A DNA stretch of 14,012 bases from Bacteroidetes bacterium UBA6161 (GCA_002422315.1 DIUJ01000045.1:73742-87753), one strand, 5' to 3'. Positions 1-7,979 are shown, counted from the stretch's first letter. Translations and numbers: made by a program. Notes: generated by a model not told the origin, from the letters alone.

Positions 1-1091
1 GTTATGAGCATTTTATGCTTAAAGAGATTTTCGAACAACCCAAGTCAATCTTAGATAGTTTTAGAGGTAGAATTAATTCTACAACAGGCGAAATTCGCAT
101 GCAAAGTTTGACAGAGTATGAACAGAAACTAAAAAATATAGACAGATTGGTACTGTTGGGTTGTGGTACAAGTTGGCATGCAGCTCTTGTAGCAGAATAT
201 TTATTTGAAGAATTAGCACGTATTCCAGTAGAAGTGGAATATGCTAGCGAATTTCGCTATAGAAATCCTGTAATAAACGATACGGATTTGTATATCGCTA
301 TCTCTCAGTCTGGAGAAACTGCGGATACTTTAGCCGCTATGGAATTGGCAAAAGAACACAAAGCTACTGTTTTTGGTGTATGCAATGTGGTGGGTTCTTC
401 CATTCCTAGACTCAGCGATGCAGGGGCTTATACCCATGCAGGCCCAGAAATCGGGGTGGCTTCTACCAAAGCTTTTACTGCACAAGTTACAGTGCTTTCG
501 CTTATGGCTCTTGCCTTGGCAAATATTCGCGGCAAGATTTCTAAATCACAACTGAAATTTTACTTAGCAGAATTAGAACAAATCCCCGCTAAAGTAGAAG
601 AAGCACTTAAACTCAATGATCAAATCATTGAAATTGCACAAAAGTTTAAAGATTCTCGCAATTTCTTGTACTTAGGAAGAGGAGTTAATTTTCCAGTTGC
701 CTTAGAGGGTGCTTTGAAACTAAAAGAGATTTCTTACATACATGCAGAGGGTTACCCCGCAGCGGAAATGAAACACGGACCTATAGCCTTGATAGATGAA
801 CACATGCCAGTGGTTTTTATTGCCATAAGAAAAGGAAACTACGAAAAGGTAGTGAGCAATATTCAAGAAGTAAAAGCGCGTAAAGGTGTAATTATTTCGA
901 TAGTAACCAAAGGCGATACGGTTGTAAGAGAAATGTCGGACTATGTAATTGAGGTTCCCGAAACAGAAGAGATTTTTTCTCCTATTCTTACCACTATCCC
1001 ACTTCAGCTGCTTTCATACCACATAGCCATTTTACGCGGCTGTAACGTAGATCAGCCGAGGAATTTGGCAAAAAGTGTTACGGTGGAGTAG
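1..1091 (+). CDS. glmS: Glucosamine-6-phosphate synthase, C-terminal part (5' end outside window)
   Basis: GlmS makes glucosamine-6-phosphate from fructose-6-phosphate and glutamine, the first step of UDP-GlcNAc synthesis for peptidoglycan and lipid A. The frame is open from position 3 (Y-E-H-F before the Met at 15), so this Met is internal and the N-terminal glutaminase domain lies upstream of the window. About 362 of the usual ~610 residues are present. Counting from the Met at 15, the first SIS domain carries LLGCGTSWHA (47-56) and AISQSGETADT (95-105). The second carries YLGRGVNFPVALEGALKLKE (219-238) and EMKHGP (251-256). The C-terminus ends NLAKSVTVE, matching the conserved tail. By homology with E. 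coli GlmS, E238, H254 and K353 correspond to the isomerase residues Glu488, His504 and Lys603. No glmS ribozyme would be expected at this end. No strong terminator follows. Confidence 0.97.
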   Translation, partial: YEHFMLKEIFEQPKSILDSFRGRINSTTGEIRMQSLTEYEQKLKNIDRLVLLGCGTSWHAALVAEYLFEELARIPVEVEYASEFRYRNPVINDTDLYIAISQSGETADTLAAMELAKEHKATVFGVCNVVGSSIPRLSDAGAYTHAGPEIGVASTKAFTAQVTVLSLMALALANIRGKISKSQLKFYLAELEQIPAKVEEALKLNDQIIEIAQKFKDSRNFLYLGRGVNFPVALEGALKLKEISYIHAEGYPAAEMKHGPIALIDEHMPVVFIAIRKGNYEKVVSNIQEVKARKGVIISIVTKGDTVVREMSDYVIEVPETEEIFSPILTTIPLQLLSYHIAILRGCNVDQPRNLAKSVTVE

Positions 1092-1316
1092 AGCCGATTT
1101 GCAATACTTAATGCAACCTTTACAGGAAATGATTTCAATATTGGCAATCTTTTTTAAAAAATGATAGGCTATAAATATTCTATTGTTTTTAAATTAATAC
1201 CTTTTGTTTGAATGTTTTAATACTAATTTGGAAATAGTACTTAATTAAAGTTAAGTTGTTATTTTCTTTAAAATACGCATTTTAAAACCTTATAGGTGTA
1301 AGGAAATCTGTGGTTT
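1092..1316. other. AT-rich intergenic stretch, no gene seen
   Basis: This stretch is strongly AT-rich and short of open frames on both strands. There are A/T runs near 1150-1160, but no convincing GC stem followed by a T tract, so I cannot place a glmS terminator with confidence. I see no RNA gene. Confidence 0.5.
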
Positions 1317-1412
1317 TTATTCCACTATATTCACTTTCAATGTATGCACTCTGCCTTTGTTGTCCTTTGCTTTTACTATAAATAATCCTCTCAAATGAGT
1401 GGGATTTTCCAT
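1317..1412 (-). pseudogene. Possible remnant of a T9SS cargo C-terminal (type A sorting-like) end
   Basis: On the minus strand, 31 codons read from an ATG at 1412-1410 to a TAA at 1319-1317. They contain LRGLFIVKAKDNKGR followed by VHTLKVNIVE. A hydrophobic G-L-F-I-V-K strand, a D-x-x-G turn, then a short basic-hydrophobic strand at the extreme C-terminus is the usual ending of T9SS type A sorting domains (compare GVYLV near the end and the closing KLLIISK of the PorZ gene in this window). The frame is closed by a TGA (1418-1416) immediately upstream, and neither other minus frame continues the domain. If real, this is the tail of a decayed gene. It is short, so chance resemblance is possible. 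Confidence 0.33.
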
Positions 1413-1544
1413 TGATCACCGAGTTTGAGCCGCTTAATTAGTTTTGATTATATTACTATTTCACGGATTGATTCTTTTGAATTCGATTTGAAAATGAAGC
1501 TACCTAGTAGATTTTTTTTAGTTTTGTGCAAATATTATAATTTA

Positions 1545-2189
1545 ATGAGTTCACTTGCTAATCCAGAAGTAGATGTGTTTTTTAAATCCGGTTGTATGCG
1601 CTGTGCCTATGGCGATACCCCGCAGTGTAAAGTGCATTCTTGGACCCAAGAGTTAATACTTTTAAGAAAAATAGCTTTGAAAAGTGGTTTGCATGAGGAA
1701 CTCAAATGGGGAGTCCCTTGTTATACTTTTCAAGGGAAAAATGTTATTTTAATTGGGGCTTTTAAGGAGTCTATAGTACTAAGTTTCTTGAAAGGGGTGT
1801 TGTTAAAAGACCCTTTTGGAATTTTAGCTAAGCCAGGTGAAAATTCTCAAACAGGAAGGGTAGTTAAATTTACTAACCTAGATAAAATTTTTGAATATGA
1901 GAATGCTCTTTTGGAATATATTCAAGAAGCAGTAGAGATAGAAAAAGCAGGAACTAAAGTAGAAACAAAAACAATCACAAAATCAGATTACCCCCAAGAA
2001 TTGTTGCATAAATTTATGGAATCTACAGAGCTAGAAAAAGCTTTTGAAGCCCTAACTCCTGGCAGAAAAAAAGGATATCTTATCTTTTTTACTCAGCCAA
2101 AACAATCTAAAACAATCATTGCTAGAATTGAAAAATATATTCCTCTAATTTTAGAGGGTAAGGGAATGATGGATTCCTATAAAAAGTAG
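1545..2189 (+). CDS. YdeI/OmdA-like protein (DUF1801-type N-terminus)
   Basis: This 214-residue protein resembles the YdeI / OmpD-associated family: an N-terminal DUF1801-like fold with ELKWGVPCY (52-60) and FLKGVLLKDP (81-90), then a C-terminal OmdA segment with TPGRKKGYL (171-179) and QPKQSKT (184-190). The biochemical role of the family is not settled; E. coli YdeI has been tied to stress and antimicrobial-peptide resistance. An open frame extends upstream to a TTG at 1425, but those ~40 residues do not resemble the family, and ATG 1545 places NPEVD just after the start, as in relatives. No clear Shine-Dalgarno is visible. Cys17, Cys20, Cys28 and His31 form a CxxC-x7-CxxH pattern that could bind a metal. 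The gene stands alone, convergent with recO, with a repeat element starting 12 bp after its stop. Confidence 0.85.
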   Translation: MSSLANPEVDVFFKSGCMRCAYGDTPQCKVHSWTQELILLRKIALKSGLHEELKWGVPCYTFQGKNVILIGAFKESIVLSFLKGVLLKDPFGILAKPGENSQTGRVVKFTNLDKIFEYENALLEYIQEAVEIEKAGTKVETKTITKSDYPQELLHKFMESTELEKAFEALTPGRKKGYLIFFTQPKQSKTIIARIEKYIPLILEGKGMMDSYKK

Positions 2190-2262
2190 TTTATCGGTTG
2201 GTTGGTGATCCGCCAATAAATTGGGGACAGGCAAACACCAACAAAGGCGTTTAATCTTCCAC

Positions 2263-2296
2263 CCCTCGGTATCTGAGCGAAGCCGAAGATCGAGGG
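2263..2296. repeat. REP-like hairpin, copy 1 of 4
   Basis: The arms CCCTCG + ATCT (2263-2274) and AGAT + CGAGGG (2287-2296) pair around GAGCGAAGCCGA. Related copies at 6999-7034, 7944-7979 and 8196-8231 keep the loop and most of the stem (GTCT/AGAC with CCCTC/GAGGG). Here the stem change ATCT/AGAT against GTCT/AGAC is compensatory, which argues that the fold matters. Confidence 0.65.
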
Positions 2297-2340
2297 TATG
2301 CGAATACGAACATTTATAGTCTCCAACCATGACCCCGAAA

Positions 2341-2389
2341 AATCTGCAATCTGCAATCTAAAATCTAAAATCTGCAATTTCCAATCTCC
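2341..2389 (+). repeat. Heptanucleotide tandem array AATCTRM, seven units
   Basis: Seven 7-bp units run head to tail (AATCTGC, AATCTAA, AATTTCC and AATCTCC variants). The same array occurs in each copy of the surrounding repeat with a different number of units. Confidence 0.85.
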
Positions 2390-2531
2390 AATTGGCCAAT
2401 CGGAATGATGTAACCCAAGACTACAATTGCCAGTTGGTTGGTGATCCGCCAATAAATTGGGGACAGGCAAACACCAACAACGGCTTTAAAAAGTAAAAAA
2501 TCAAAAAGGCCTATTTCTAGAAATTGGCGGA

Positions 2532-2559
2532 CCTGTTCCCAATTTATTGGCGGATTCCC
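2532..2559 (-). repeat. Inverted, partial copy of the 42-bp module
   Basis: CCTGTTCCCAATTTATTGG followed by CGGATTCCC is the reverse complement of the centre of the 42-bp module with two base changes. The terminal GTTGGTG/CACCAAC arms are lost. It lies 34 bp past the recO stop and opposes the direct copies at 2201 and 2437. It is the only minus-oriented copy I found. Confidence 0.75.
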
Positions 2560-2593
2560 TTCAAATATATCAACAATTGGGTATAGTAGTTTT

Positions 2594-3295
2594 TCATACC
2601 ATACTCAATACTTCTAGGGAGCTAAGGGATTTCCCATCAAGACATTGTAGCTTGAAAAACTCCACAAGAACTTTAAATAAAAGGTTTCTATGCACTGCCT
2701 GAATTTCACCGCTTAGCACAAAGAGGCGAAGTATTTCTGACTGTTCTTCATTTAGGGTAATAGAAAGTGTGTCAAACTCACTTATCCAAATCCCTTCGCT
2801 CAAATTAAAAAACACATCGGAGGTTTCTGTGGGCAAAGGCACCCCATGTCCCATAGTTTCTAGCAAATTAAACAAGAAAAAATGCGGTAAAAATGTATCT
2901 TTTTCAAAGGTTTTGTTTTCTAAATCAAAAATAGTTTGGTAGCACAAATCAAAAAGTTCGGTATTCTCTTGTTCTTCTTGAACCAATGCCTTGTTTAGTA
3001 TTTCTAACATAAACATAGCAAATGCTCTTTTTGAATTTTCGTTGTATATATGGTGAATAGGCAAACAAGAAATCTCTTTTATCTTTTTTAAATTTTTATT
3101 TTCTTGGTTGTAAAAATCAATTTCAATAATATTTAAAGGAATTAAATGGGCGGGTTTTATTTTTGCTTTTTTGGAGCCAATGCCCTGAACAAAAAAAGAT
3201 AACAAACCAAATTCTCTTGTATATACTTTGCAAATTAGAGAAGATTCGGAATATTTTATGTTTCGAATTACAATTCCTGTGGTTTTTTGAAGCAT
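2594..3295 (-). CDS. recO: DNA repair protein RecO
   Basis: RecO is a recombination mediator that, with RecR, displaces SSB and loads RecA on single-stranded DNA in the RecF pathway. The 233-residue product starts with the family's characteristic MLQKTTGIVIRNIKYSESS, followed by LICKVYTREFGLLSFFVQG. This is the N-terminal OB fold (about residues 1-80), and a helical C-terminal domain follows. The length is usual for Bacteroidota RecO. I see no cysteine cluster of the zinc-finger kind present in some other RecO proteins. It follows porZ by 17 nt on the same strand, so it is probably co-transcribed. An inverted repeat copy lies just past its stop. Confidence 0.93.
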   Translation of the reverse strand: MLQKTTGIVIRNIKYSESSLICKVYTREFGLLSFFVQGIGSKKAKIKPAHLIPLNIIEIDFYNQENKNLKKIKEISCLPIHHIYNENSKRAFAMFMLEILNKALVQEEQENTELFDLCYQTIFDLENKTFEKDTFLPHFFLFNLLETMGHGVPLPTETSDVFFNLSEGIWISEFDTLSITLNEEQSEILRLFVLSGEIQAVHRNLLFKVLVEFFKLQCLDGKSLSSLEVLSMV

Positions 3296-3312
3296 GGATA
3301 GTAGGCCCTACT

Positions 3313-5598
3313 TTATTTGGAAATAATTAGCAGTTTGCCCATTGTAGACTCTGTACCATCGCTATTTATGGCAAAAACCAAATATACACCCGTAGCGGGT
3401 CTTTGTCCATTAAATTTTTTTCCATCCCATACTGCGCGTCCTCCATTGGATATGGTTTCGTATACAATAGCACCTGTAATGTCTGTTATTTTTACTCTAG
3501 CATCAAGGGTTAGCCCTTCTATGGATATTTCGCCATAATAGTCTTCTCTAACAGGATTTGGGAAGATTTTTAACTCCTGCAAGCTTTCCTTAGGAGCTGT
3601 TGCGTCTCCTCTAAAAGAAATCAAACCTTTATCTGTTCCGAAAAATACCTCTCCACTCTGTTCGTCTATGCCTATGGATAGCACATTGTTAGAAGGTAAT
3701 GGGCTATTGTCTACATTGAAGTTTCTAATGATTTGGAGCCCAGAGCGAGAGATTAGCCATGCACCTTTGTTTGTACCTACCCATTTTCTTCCGGCACCAT
3801 CTTCGGCCAAGCAATAAATAATTTCTTCTCCAAGAAGATACCCCGCATATCCCTCTTGTTCTATGATTATTCTTCTAGCTTCTATTGGTTCTGTAGACCT
3901 ATCTCCAAAAGCATTGCCAGGGTTGTTGAAAACCACTAGGCCAGCATCTGTACCAACCCATATTTCTCCGTTTTGGCTAGCCAATATACTCCTTACCGCA
4001 TTGGTTGGCAGACCAGCATTTTGAGTAGTTAATACCCTTGCTCTGTCGTCTTGTTCACTCATGGGGGTACTTCTGTCATCGTACACACAAAGTCCCGAAT
4101 TGGAGAAGTTGGCATTTGGGGTTATCATCCATTTGAAATTGTTTTTATCTATTACAATTTCGCCGGTGTGAATTGTCGGAAGCCTAAATGCCTTCCATTC
4201 GCCTTGTGGAGACCTAACATGAAGTGCGCTGTCTCTTCCATAATTCGACACCCACAAGTAGTCCTTAGCATCAAATGCCAGCCCCGTAGAGAAAGTAATG
4301 GTATCGCCAGTAAATAAATAATCTAAAGTAGAGTTTTGGTGGTTAAATCTATTTATTGGGGTTCTGTTTACTACCTGCATAACTCCTTTGCCATGACTAC
4401 CTATAAAAAGTTGTTTGCTTGTAGGGCTAACAGCCATAGAGGTTACATCATGAAAACCCTGCCAAAGGGTATTGGCAAAGGCATTGCTTTTCCATTGGTT
4501 TTCTTCAAAAATATTAGTTCCTGAATAGTTGTAGGTATACACATAGTCCCCGTTAAACCCTCCTGCGGAGACCCAAAAAGCATTGTCGTAATTAATCATC
4601 TTATAAGAGGTTACAGTATTGGGGCCATTTGGTGCATAAAAAATCTCTGAACTGTCTTTTCGCATTTCTATCAATCCATACAGAGAGTTCACATGCCAAA
4701 ATTGACCTCTTGTGTCAATTATGCCCATGTTGTTTCCATTTTTTACCATCGTATGTATAGTGAAATCTGGTCTTACGATGCTTGTTATAGATTCCCCAGA
4801 TATTACCAAATACCCATTTGAGTTTTTAAACGCATTTATCCTAGAGGAATAATCTGTATATAAACTTTGCCATGAATTTCCATTCCAAAATTTGGGCACA
4901 CTATCCATTTCGGCATACAAAACTCCTTGGTGTTCTGCTACAAACTTGGAACGAGAGGAACTACTAAGTACTTTCCAATTGGTATAGTCTGCTAAATTTA
5001 TCCCAGGCTTTATCAGTCCATACATGATCTTATGTCCTGCTGCTGCAAATAAGGTATCTCCAACTATCGCGGTGGAATAAATAGGAATTACACTGTTTGT
5101 GTCGGATTGCCCTAGTTCAAAATAATTGTCGATTACTTCTTTTTTATCTTGGTCATAAACTATAATCCCCAGTGCTGTAGAAATATAAGCTTTTCTATCT
5201 TTTAAGTAAATATGAAAAATACTCTTGTCTCCTATTATAGACTTGCGAAACAAATCAGCTAAGTTGTATATTTTTCCTTTATTCACTACGTCTATCATAG
5301 AATTTTTGTACGAAATCCAAAGGTTTTCAGTTACAGGATCATATTCTAAGGCATTTGCTTCTGTTTGAGAAAAGCCATTAATTTTGGATAGTCTCTCCAA
5401 AGAGGCTCCATCTTTAACTAAACAAAATAATCCAAATTCTGATGCAGAGTATATTCTATCTGGAGTTTCTACTATACTGTTGCAGTTTTGGTAAGGCAAA
5501 TGCACCCTCCACTCTCCAAGAGCCAAGGGCCTAGGCTGTGCAGATAGCAGCATGGGAAACACCATGAAGATTAAATTGAAAAATAGATGTTTTTTCAT
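3313..5598 (-). CDS. porZ: Type IX secretion system attachment-complex protein PorZ-like
   Basis: The 761-residue product has a signal peptide (about 1-20, ending LLSA before QPRP) and an N-terminal GEWRVHLPYQNC...RIYSASEFGLF segment typical of PorZ. Propeller repeats of the two-component-regulator type follow, including WVGTDAGL (about 547-554), WVGTNKGAW (606-614) and FFGTDKGL (652-659). The C-terminal T9SS type A sorting domain (about 668-761) has FPNP at its start, ATGVYLV, and KLLIISK at the end. In Porphyromonas gingivalis, PorZ is a surface protein of the attachment complex with the sortase PorU and is needed to deliver anionic LPS to cargo. I infer the same kind of role here. The ~776-residue P. 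gingivalis protein is of similar size. A less specific reading would be a generic propeller T9SS cargo protein, but the N-terminus favours PorZ. recO follows 17 nt downstream. Confidence 0.87.
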   Translation of the reverse strand: MKKHLFFNLIFMVFPMLLSAQPRPLALGEWRVHLPYQNCNSIVETPDRIYSASEFGLFCLVKDGASLERLSKINGFSQTEANALEYDPVTENLWISYKNSMIDVVNKGKIYNLADLFRKSIIGDKSIFHIYLKDRKAYISTALGIIVYDQDKKEVIDNYFELGQSDTNSVIPIYSTAIVGDTLFAAAGHKIMYGLIKPGINLADYTNWKVLSSSSRSKFVAEHQGVLYAEMDSVPKFWNGNSWQSLYTDYSSRINAFKNSNGYLVISGESITSIVRPDFTIHTMVKNGNNMGIIDTRGQFWHVNSLYGLIEMRKDSSEIFYAPNGPNTVTSYKMINYDNAFWVSAGGFNGDYVYTYNYSGTNIFEENQWKSNAFANTLWQGFHDVTSMAVSPTSKQLFIGSHGKGVMQVVNRTPINRFNHQNSTLDYLFTGDTITFSTGLAFDAKDYLWVSNYGRDSALHVRSPQGEWKAFRLPTIHTGEIVIDKNNFKWMITPNANFSNSGLCVYDDRSTPMSEQDDRARVLTTQNAGLPTNAVRSILASQNGEIWVGTDAGLVVFNNPGNAFGDRSTEPIEARRIIIEQEGYAGYLLGEEIIYCLAEDGAGRKWVGTNKGAWLISRSGLQIIRNFNVDNSPLPSNNVLSIGIDEQSGEVFFGTDKGLISFRGDATAPKESLQELKIFPNPVREDYYGEISIEGLTLDARVKITDITGAIVYETISNGGRAVWDGKKFNGQRPATGVYLVFAINSDGTESTMGKLLIISK

Positions 5599-5704
5599 GA
5601 GTTTTCAAATTTATAGAATATTAACCCAAATTTCGAAATAATATTGCGTAAACATTAGCCATGTGTTTTAAACCAGGGATTTTAATCAAAACTAAATTAA
5701 CCCA
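5599..5704. other. AT-rich upstream region of porZ
   Basis: This stretch should contain the porZ promoter, read leftward. A minus-strand TAAATTTG (5613-5606) fits the Bacteroidota -7 element TAnnTTTG, but it lies only 7 nt from the ATG and has no well-spaced TTG partner, so I do not call it. No gene is visible. Confidence 0.4.
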
Positions 5705-5944
5705 AATACGTATTAACGTATTTTGCCCTAAGGGTTATGACGATCCTTATGCTTGCGGTCAGGATTTCACACTCTGACCGAAGCGTCATGAGTTGACAAT
5801 CCTAACAAAATCTTTGATTTTCGTCAGGATTTCAGATCTTACTACTCCGATAGTTGTATAAGAGTCATAGGAGATTAATCCTGACCAAAAATTGCTTTTT
5901 GAGCAATCTTTTCGTCAATTCAGCATTAGAAAACTCTAATGCTG
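5705..5944. repeat. Cluster of five hairpins / REP-like palindromes
   Basis: Five inverted repeats follow each other. (1) AATACGT / ACGTATT, 5705-5722. (2) GCTTgCGGTCAG / CTGACCGAAGC, 5751-5784, with an outer ATGAC / GTCAT pair (5737-5789). (3) GTCAGGATT / AATCCTGAC, 5823-5885. (4) ATTGCT / AGCAAT, 5891-5907. (5) CAGCATTAGA / TCTAATGCTG, 5921-5944, a perfect 10-bp stem with a 4-nt loop. GTCAGGATTTCA is also a direct repeat (5758 and 5823). There is no T tract after any stem, so these are not ordinary intrinsic terminators. The last hairpin overlaps the start of the 183-bp array. Confidence 0.65.
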
Positions 5945-6480
5945 TATGTGGGATTAAGTTTTGGCAGATTAGCTGTTTGGTGCTTTGCCACAAATTTGGG
6001 ACACACAACACTCCGCCAAAGGGAACGCAAGATTGTATTAAATTGATTGTTATGTTTTTAAAGGAGTGCTTGGTGATCCGCTAATAAATTGGGGACAGGC
6101 AAACACCAACCACGGCGTTTAATGCTGAATGTGGGATTAAGTTTTGGCAGATTAGCTGTTTGGTGCTTCGTCACAAATTTGGGACACACAACACTCCGCC
6201 AAAGGTAACGCAAGATTGTATTAAATTGATTGTTATGTTTTTAAAAGAGTGGTTGGTGATCCGCTAATAAATTGGGGACAGGCAAACACAAACCACGGTG
6301 TTTAATGCTGAATGTGGGATTAAGTTTTGGCAGATTAGCTGTTTGGTGCTTTGCCACAAATTTGGGACACACAACACTCCGCCAAAGGGAACGCAAGATT
6401 GTATTAAATTGATTGTTATGTTTTTAAAGGAGTGCTTGGTGATCCGCCAATAAATTGGGGACAGGCAAACACCAACAAGG
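5941..6480 (+). repeat. 183-bp tandem repeat array, about three units
   Basis: Units start at 5941, 6124 and 6307 (each begins GCTGWATGTGGGATTAAG), so the period is exactly 183 bp. Each unit contains TTTGGCAGATTAGCTG, a diverged version of the 42-bp module (TTTGGTGCTTTGCCACAAAT...), ATTGTATTAAATTGATTG, and then a true 42-bp module (6069-6110, 6252-6293, 6435-6476). A fourth copy of the unit starts at 7251. Units differ by only a few substitutions. Minus-strand frames here (for example 6264-6497) are repeat by-products with no recognisable domain. Confidence 0.9.
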
Positions 6481-6529
6481 CGTAAAGACTTGCTCAAATA
6501 TCACCCACTGTTGAAATATTTCTCGGATA

Positions 6530-6621
6530 GGTGCCTTTTAGCACCAAAGGTGCGCAATCCTTAGCATAGCCTGATAGGGCTATGAAATAAATAACAACTA
6601 ATCTACAAGCACCAAAGGTGC
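6530..6621. repeat. GCACC/GGTGC hairpin group, copy 1
   Basis: GGTGC (6530-6534) can pair with GCACC (6541-6545), which can instead pair within GCACCAAAGGTGC (6541-6553). A second GCACCAAAGGTGC lies at 6609-6621. Between them CATAGCC / GGCTATG (6565-6584) forms another hairpin. The group recurs unchanged in layout at 7475-7566. Confidence 0.75.
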
Positions 6622-6998
6622 GAAATATGTGAAGCGTTTTGCATTCTCGCCCCTAAAATTCTACAGAACAAAATATACAATCCTATCAACCTCGCATACA
6701 ACTTTCTACACAAAGCCTTGCCTCTGGCATCTATTTTATTAGAACCATTAGGCCAATAGGAAATACAGTGAATAAGTTGGAAGAAAGAAAATAGAAGTTA
6801 CCAGTTATTAGAAGGAAAAGCTTGGGAGTTTGAAGGAATGAAGAATGTAGAACGAGGAACGATGAATGTAAAAAGTAGCAGTATATAACCTAAAATTTAT
6901 TTCAGATTTTAGATTGCAGAAGTTAGAATTTAAAAAACCTACTAACGCCATTTCGGATTTTAGATTTAACCCAGATTTTAAGAAAGTTTAAAATTCCC

Positions 6999-7034
6999 CC
7001 CTCCCGTTGTCTGAGCGAAGCCGAAGACCGAGGG
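6999..7034. repeat. REP-like hairpin, copy 2 of 4
   Basis: CCCTC (6999-7003) and GTCT (7009-7012) pair with AGAC (7025-7028) and GAGGG (7030-7034) around the same GAGCGAAGCCGA loop as copy 1. Confidence 0.65.
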
Positions 7035-7078
7035 TATGCGAATACGAACATTAATACTCTCCAACCATAACCCCGAAA

Positions 7079-7148
7079 AATCTGCAATCTAAAATCTGCA
7101 ATCTAAAATCTACAATCTACAATCTAAAATCTACAATCTAAAATATAA
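7079..7148 (+). repeat. Heptanucleotide tandem array AATCTRM, nine units plus one degenerate
   Basis: Units alternate among AATCTGC, AATCTAA and AATCTAC; the last is AATATAA. Inverted versions of the same heptamers occur at about 6903-6921 (TTTTAGATTGCAGA), so this repeat could fold back over about 200 bp. Confidence 0.85.
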
Positions 7149-7474
7149 AATTGGCCAATCGGGATGATGTAACCCAAGACTACAATTGCCAGTTGCTTGG
7201 TGATCCGCTAATAAATTGGGGACAGGCAAACACAAACCACGGCGTTTAATGCTGAATGTGGGATTAAGTTTTGGCAGATTAGCTGTTTGGTGCTTCGTCA
7301 CAAATTTGGGACACACAACACTCCGCCAAAGGTAACGCAAGATTGTATTAAATTGATTGTTATGTTTTTAAAGGAGTGGTTGGTGATCCGCCAATAAATT
7401 GGGGACAGGCAAACACTAGCCACGGCGTAAAGACTTGCTCAAATATCACCCACTGTTGAAATATTTCTCGGATA

Positions 7475-7566
7475 GGTGCCTTTAAGCACCAAAGGTGCGC
7501 AATCCTTAGCATAGCCTGATAGGGCTATGAAATAAATAACAACTAATCTACAAGCACCAAAGGTGC
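7475..7566. repeat. GCACC/GGTGC hairpin group, copy 2
   Basis: GGTGC (7475-7479), GCACCAAAGGTGC (7486-7498) and GCACCAAAGGTGC (7554-7566) repeat the layout of 6530-6621, with the CATAGCC / GGCTATG stem between them. The spacer after GGTGCC is one base shorter. Confidence 0.75.
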
Positions 7567-7943
7567 GAAATATGTGAAGCGTTTTGCATTCTCGCCCCGA
7601 AAATTCTACAGAAGAAAATATACAATCCTATCAACCTCGCATACAACTTTCTACCCAAAGCCTTGCCTCTGGCATCTATTTTATTAGAACCATTAGGCCA
7701 ATAGGAAATACAGTGAATAAGTTGGAAGAAAGAAGATAGAAGTTACCAGTTATTAGAAGGAAAAGCTTGGGAGTATGAAGGAATGAAGAATGTAGAACGA
7801 GGAACGAAGAATGTAAAAAGTAGCAGTTTATAACCTAAAATTTATTTCTGATTTTAGATTGCAGAAGTTAGAATTTAAAAAACCCACTAATGCCATTTTG
7901 GATTTTAGATTTAACCCAGATTTCAAGAAAGTTTAAAATTTTC

Positions 7944-7979
7944 CCCTCCCGTTGTCTGAGCGAAGCCAAAGACCGAGGG
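7944..7979. repeat. REP-like hairpin, copy 3 of 4
   Basis: CCCTC (7944-7948) / GAGGG (7975-7979) and GTCT (7954-7957) / AGAC (7970-7973). The loop differs from copy 2 by one base. Confidence 0.65.

Larger units (their letters stand above)
2201..2478 (+). repeat. Composite repeat bounded by two copies of the 42-bp module
   Basis: Two direct copies of the 42-bp module (2201-2242 and 2437-2478) bracket a segment that recurs at about 7000-7237 and 7944-8168. In order the segment holds a GAGGG-type hairpin (2263-2296), a heptamer array (2341-2389) and a block containing TTGGCCAATCGG, ATGATGTAACCC and AAGACTACAATTGCCAGTTG. The 42-bp module begins GTTGGTGATCCGCCAATAAA and ends GGACAGGCAAACACCAAC. 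Its ends are inverted (GTTGGTG / CACCAAC) and it has an inner palindrome, CCAAT-AA-ATTGG. The minus-strand open frame across this segment (2177-2470) is a by-product of the repeat, not a gene. Confidence 0.85.
6307..7250 (+). repeat. Long direct repeat, copy 1 (~944 bp)
   Basis: This segment and 7251-8180 are nearly identical in order and sequence: a 183-bp-type unit, the GCACC hairpins, a spacer with TTAGAACCATTAGGCCAATA, a GAGGG hairpin, a heptamer array, the TTGGCCAATCGG block and a closing 42-bp module (7196-7237). Differences are scattered substitutions, small indels and the heptamer number. I find no coding sequence in it on either strand. Confidence 0.9.

Noticed and set aside
1425..1544. 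TTG-start N-terminal extension of the YdeI-like protein
   Set aside because: The extra 40 residues do not resemble the family, and ATG 1545 gives the expected start.
4051..4524. Plus-strand frames inside porZ
   Set aside because: They are shadows of the long minus-strand gene with no domain of their own.
5606..5613. TAAATTTG as the porZ promoter -7 element (minus strand)
   Set aside because: It lies only 7 nt from the ATG and has no TTG at the correct spacing.
5941..6480. Tandem repeat array as a possible CRISPR
   Set aside because: The period is 183 bp, the units are alike along their full length with no unique spacers, and no cas genes are in the window.
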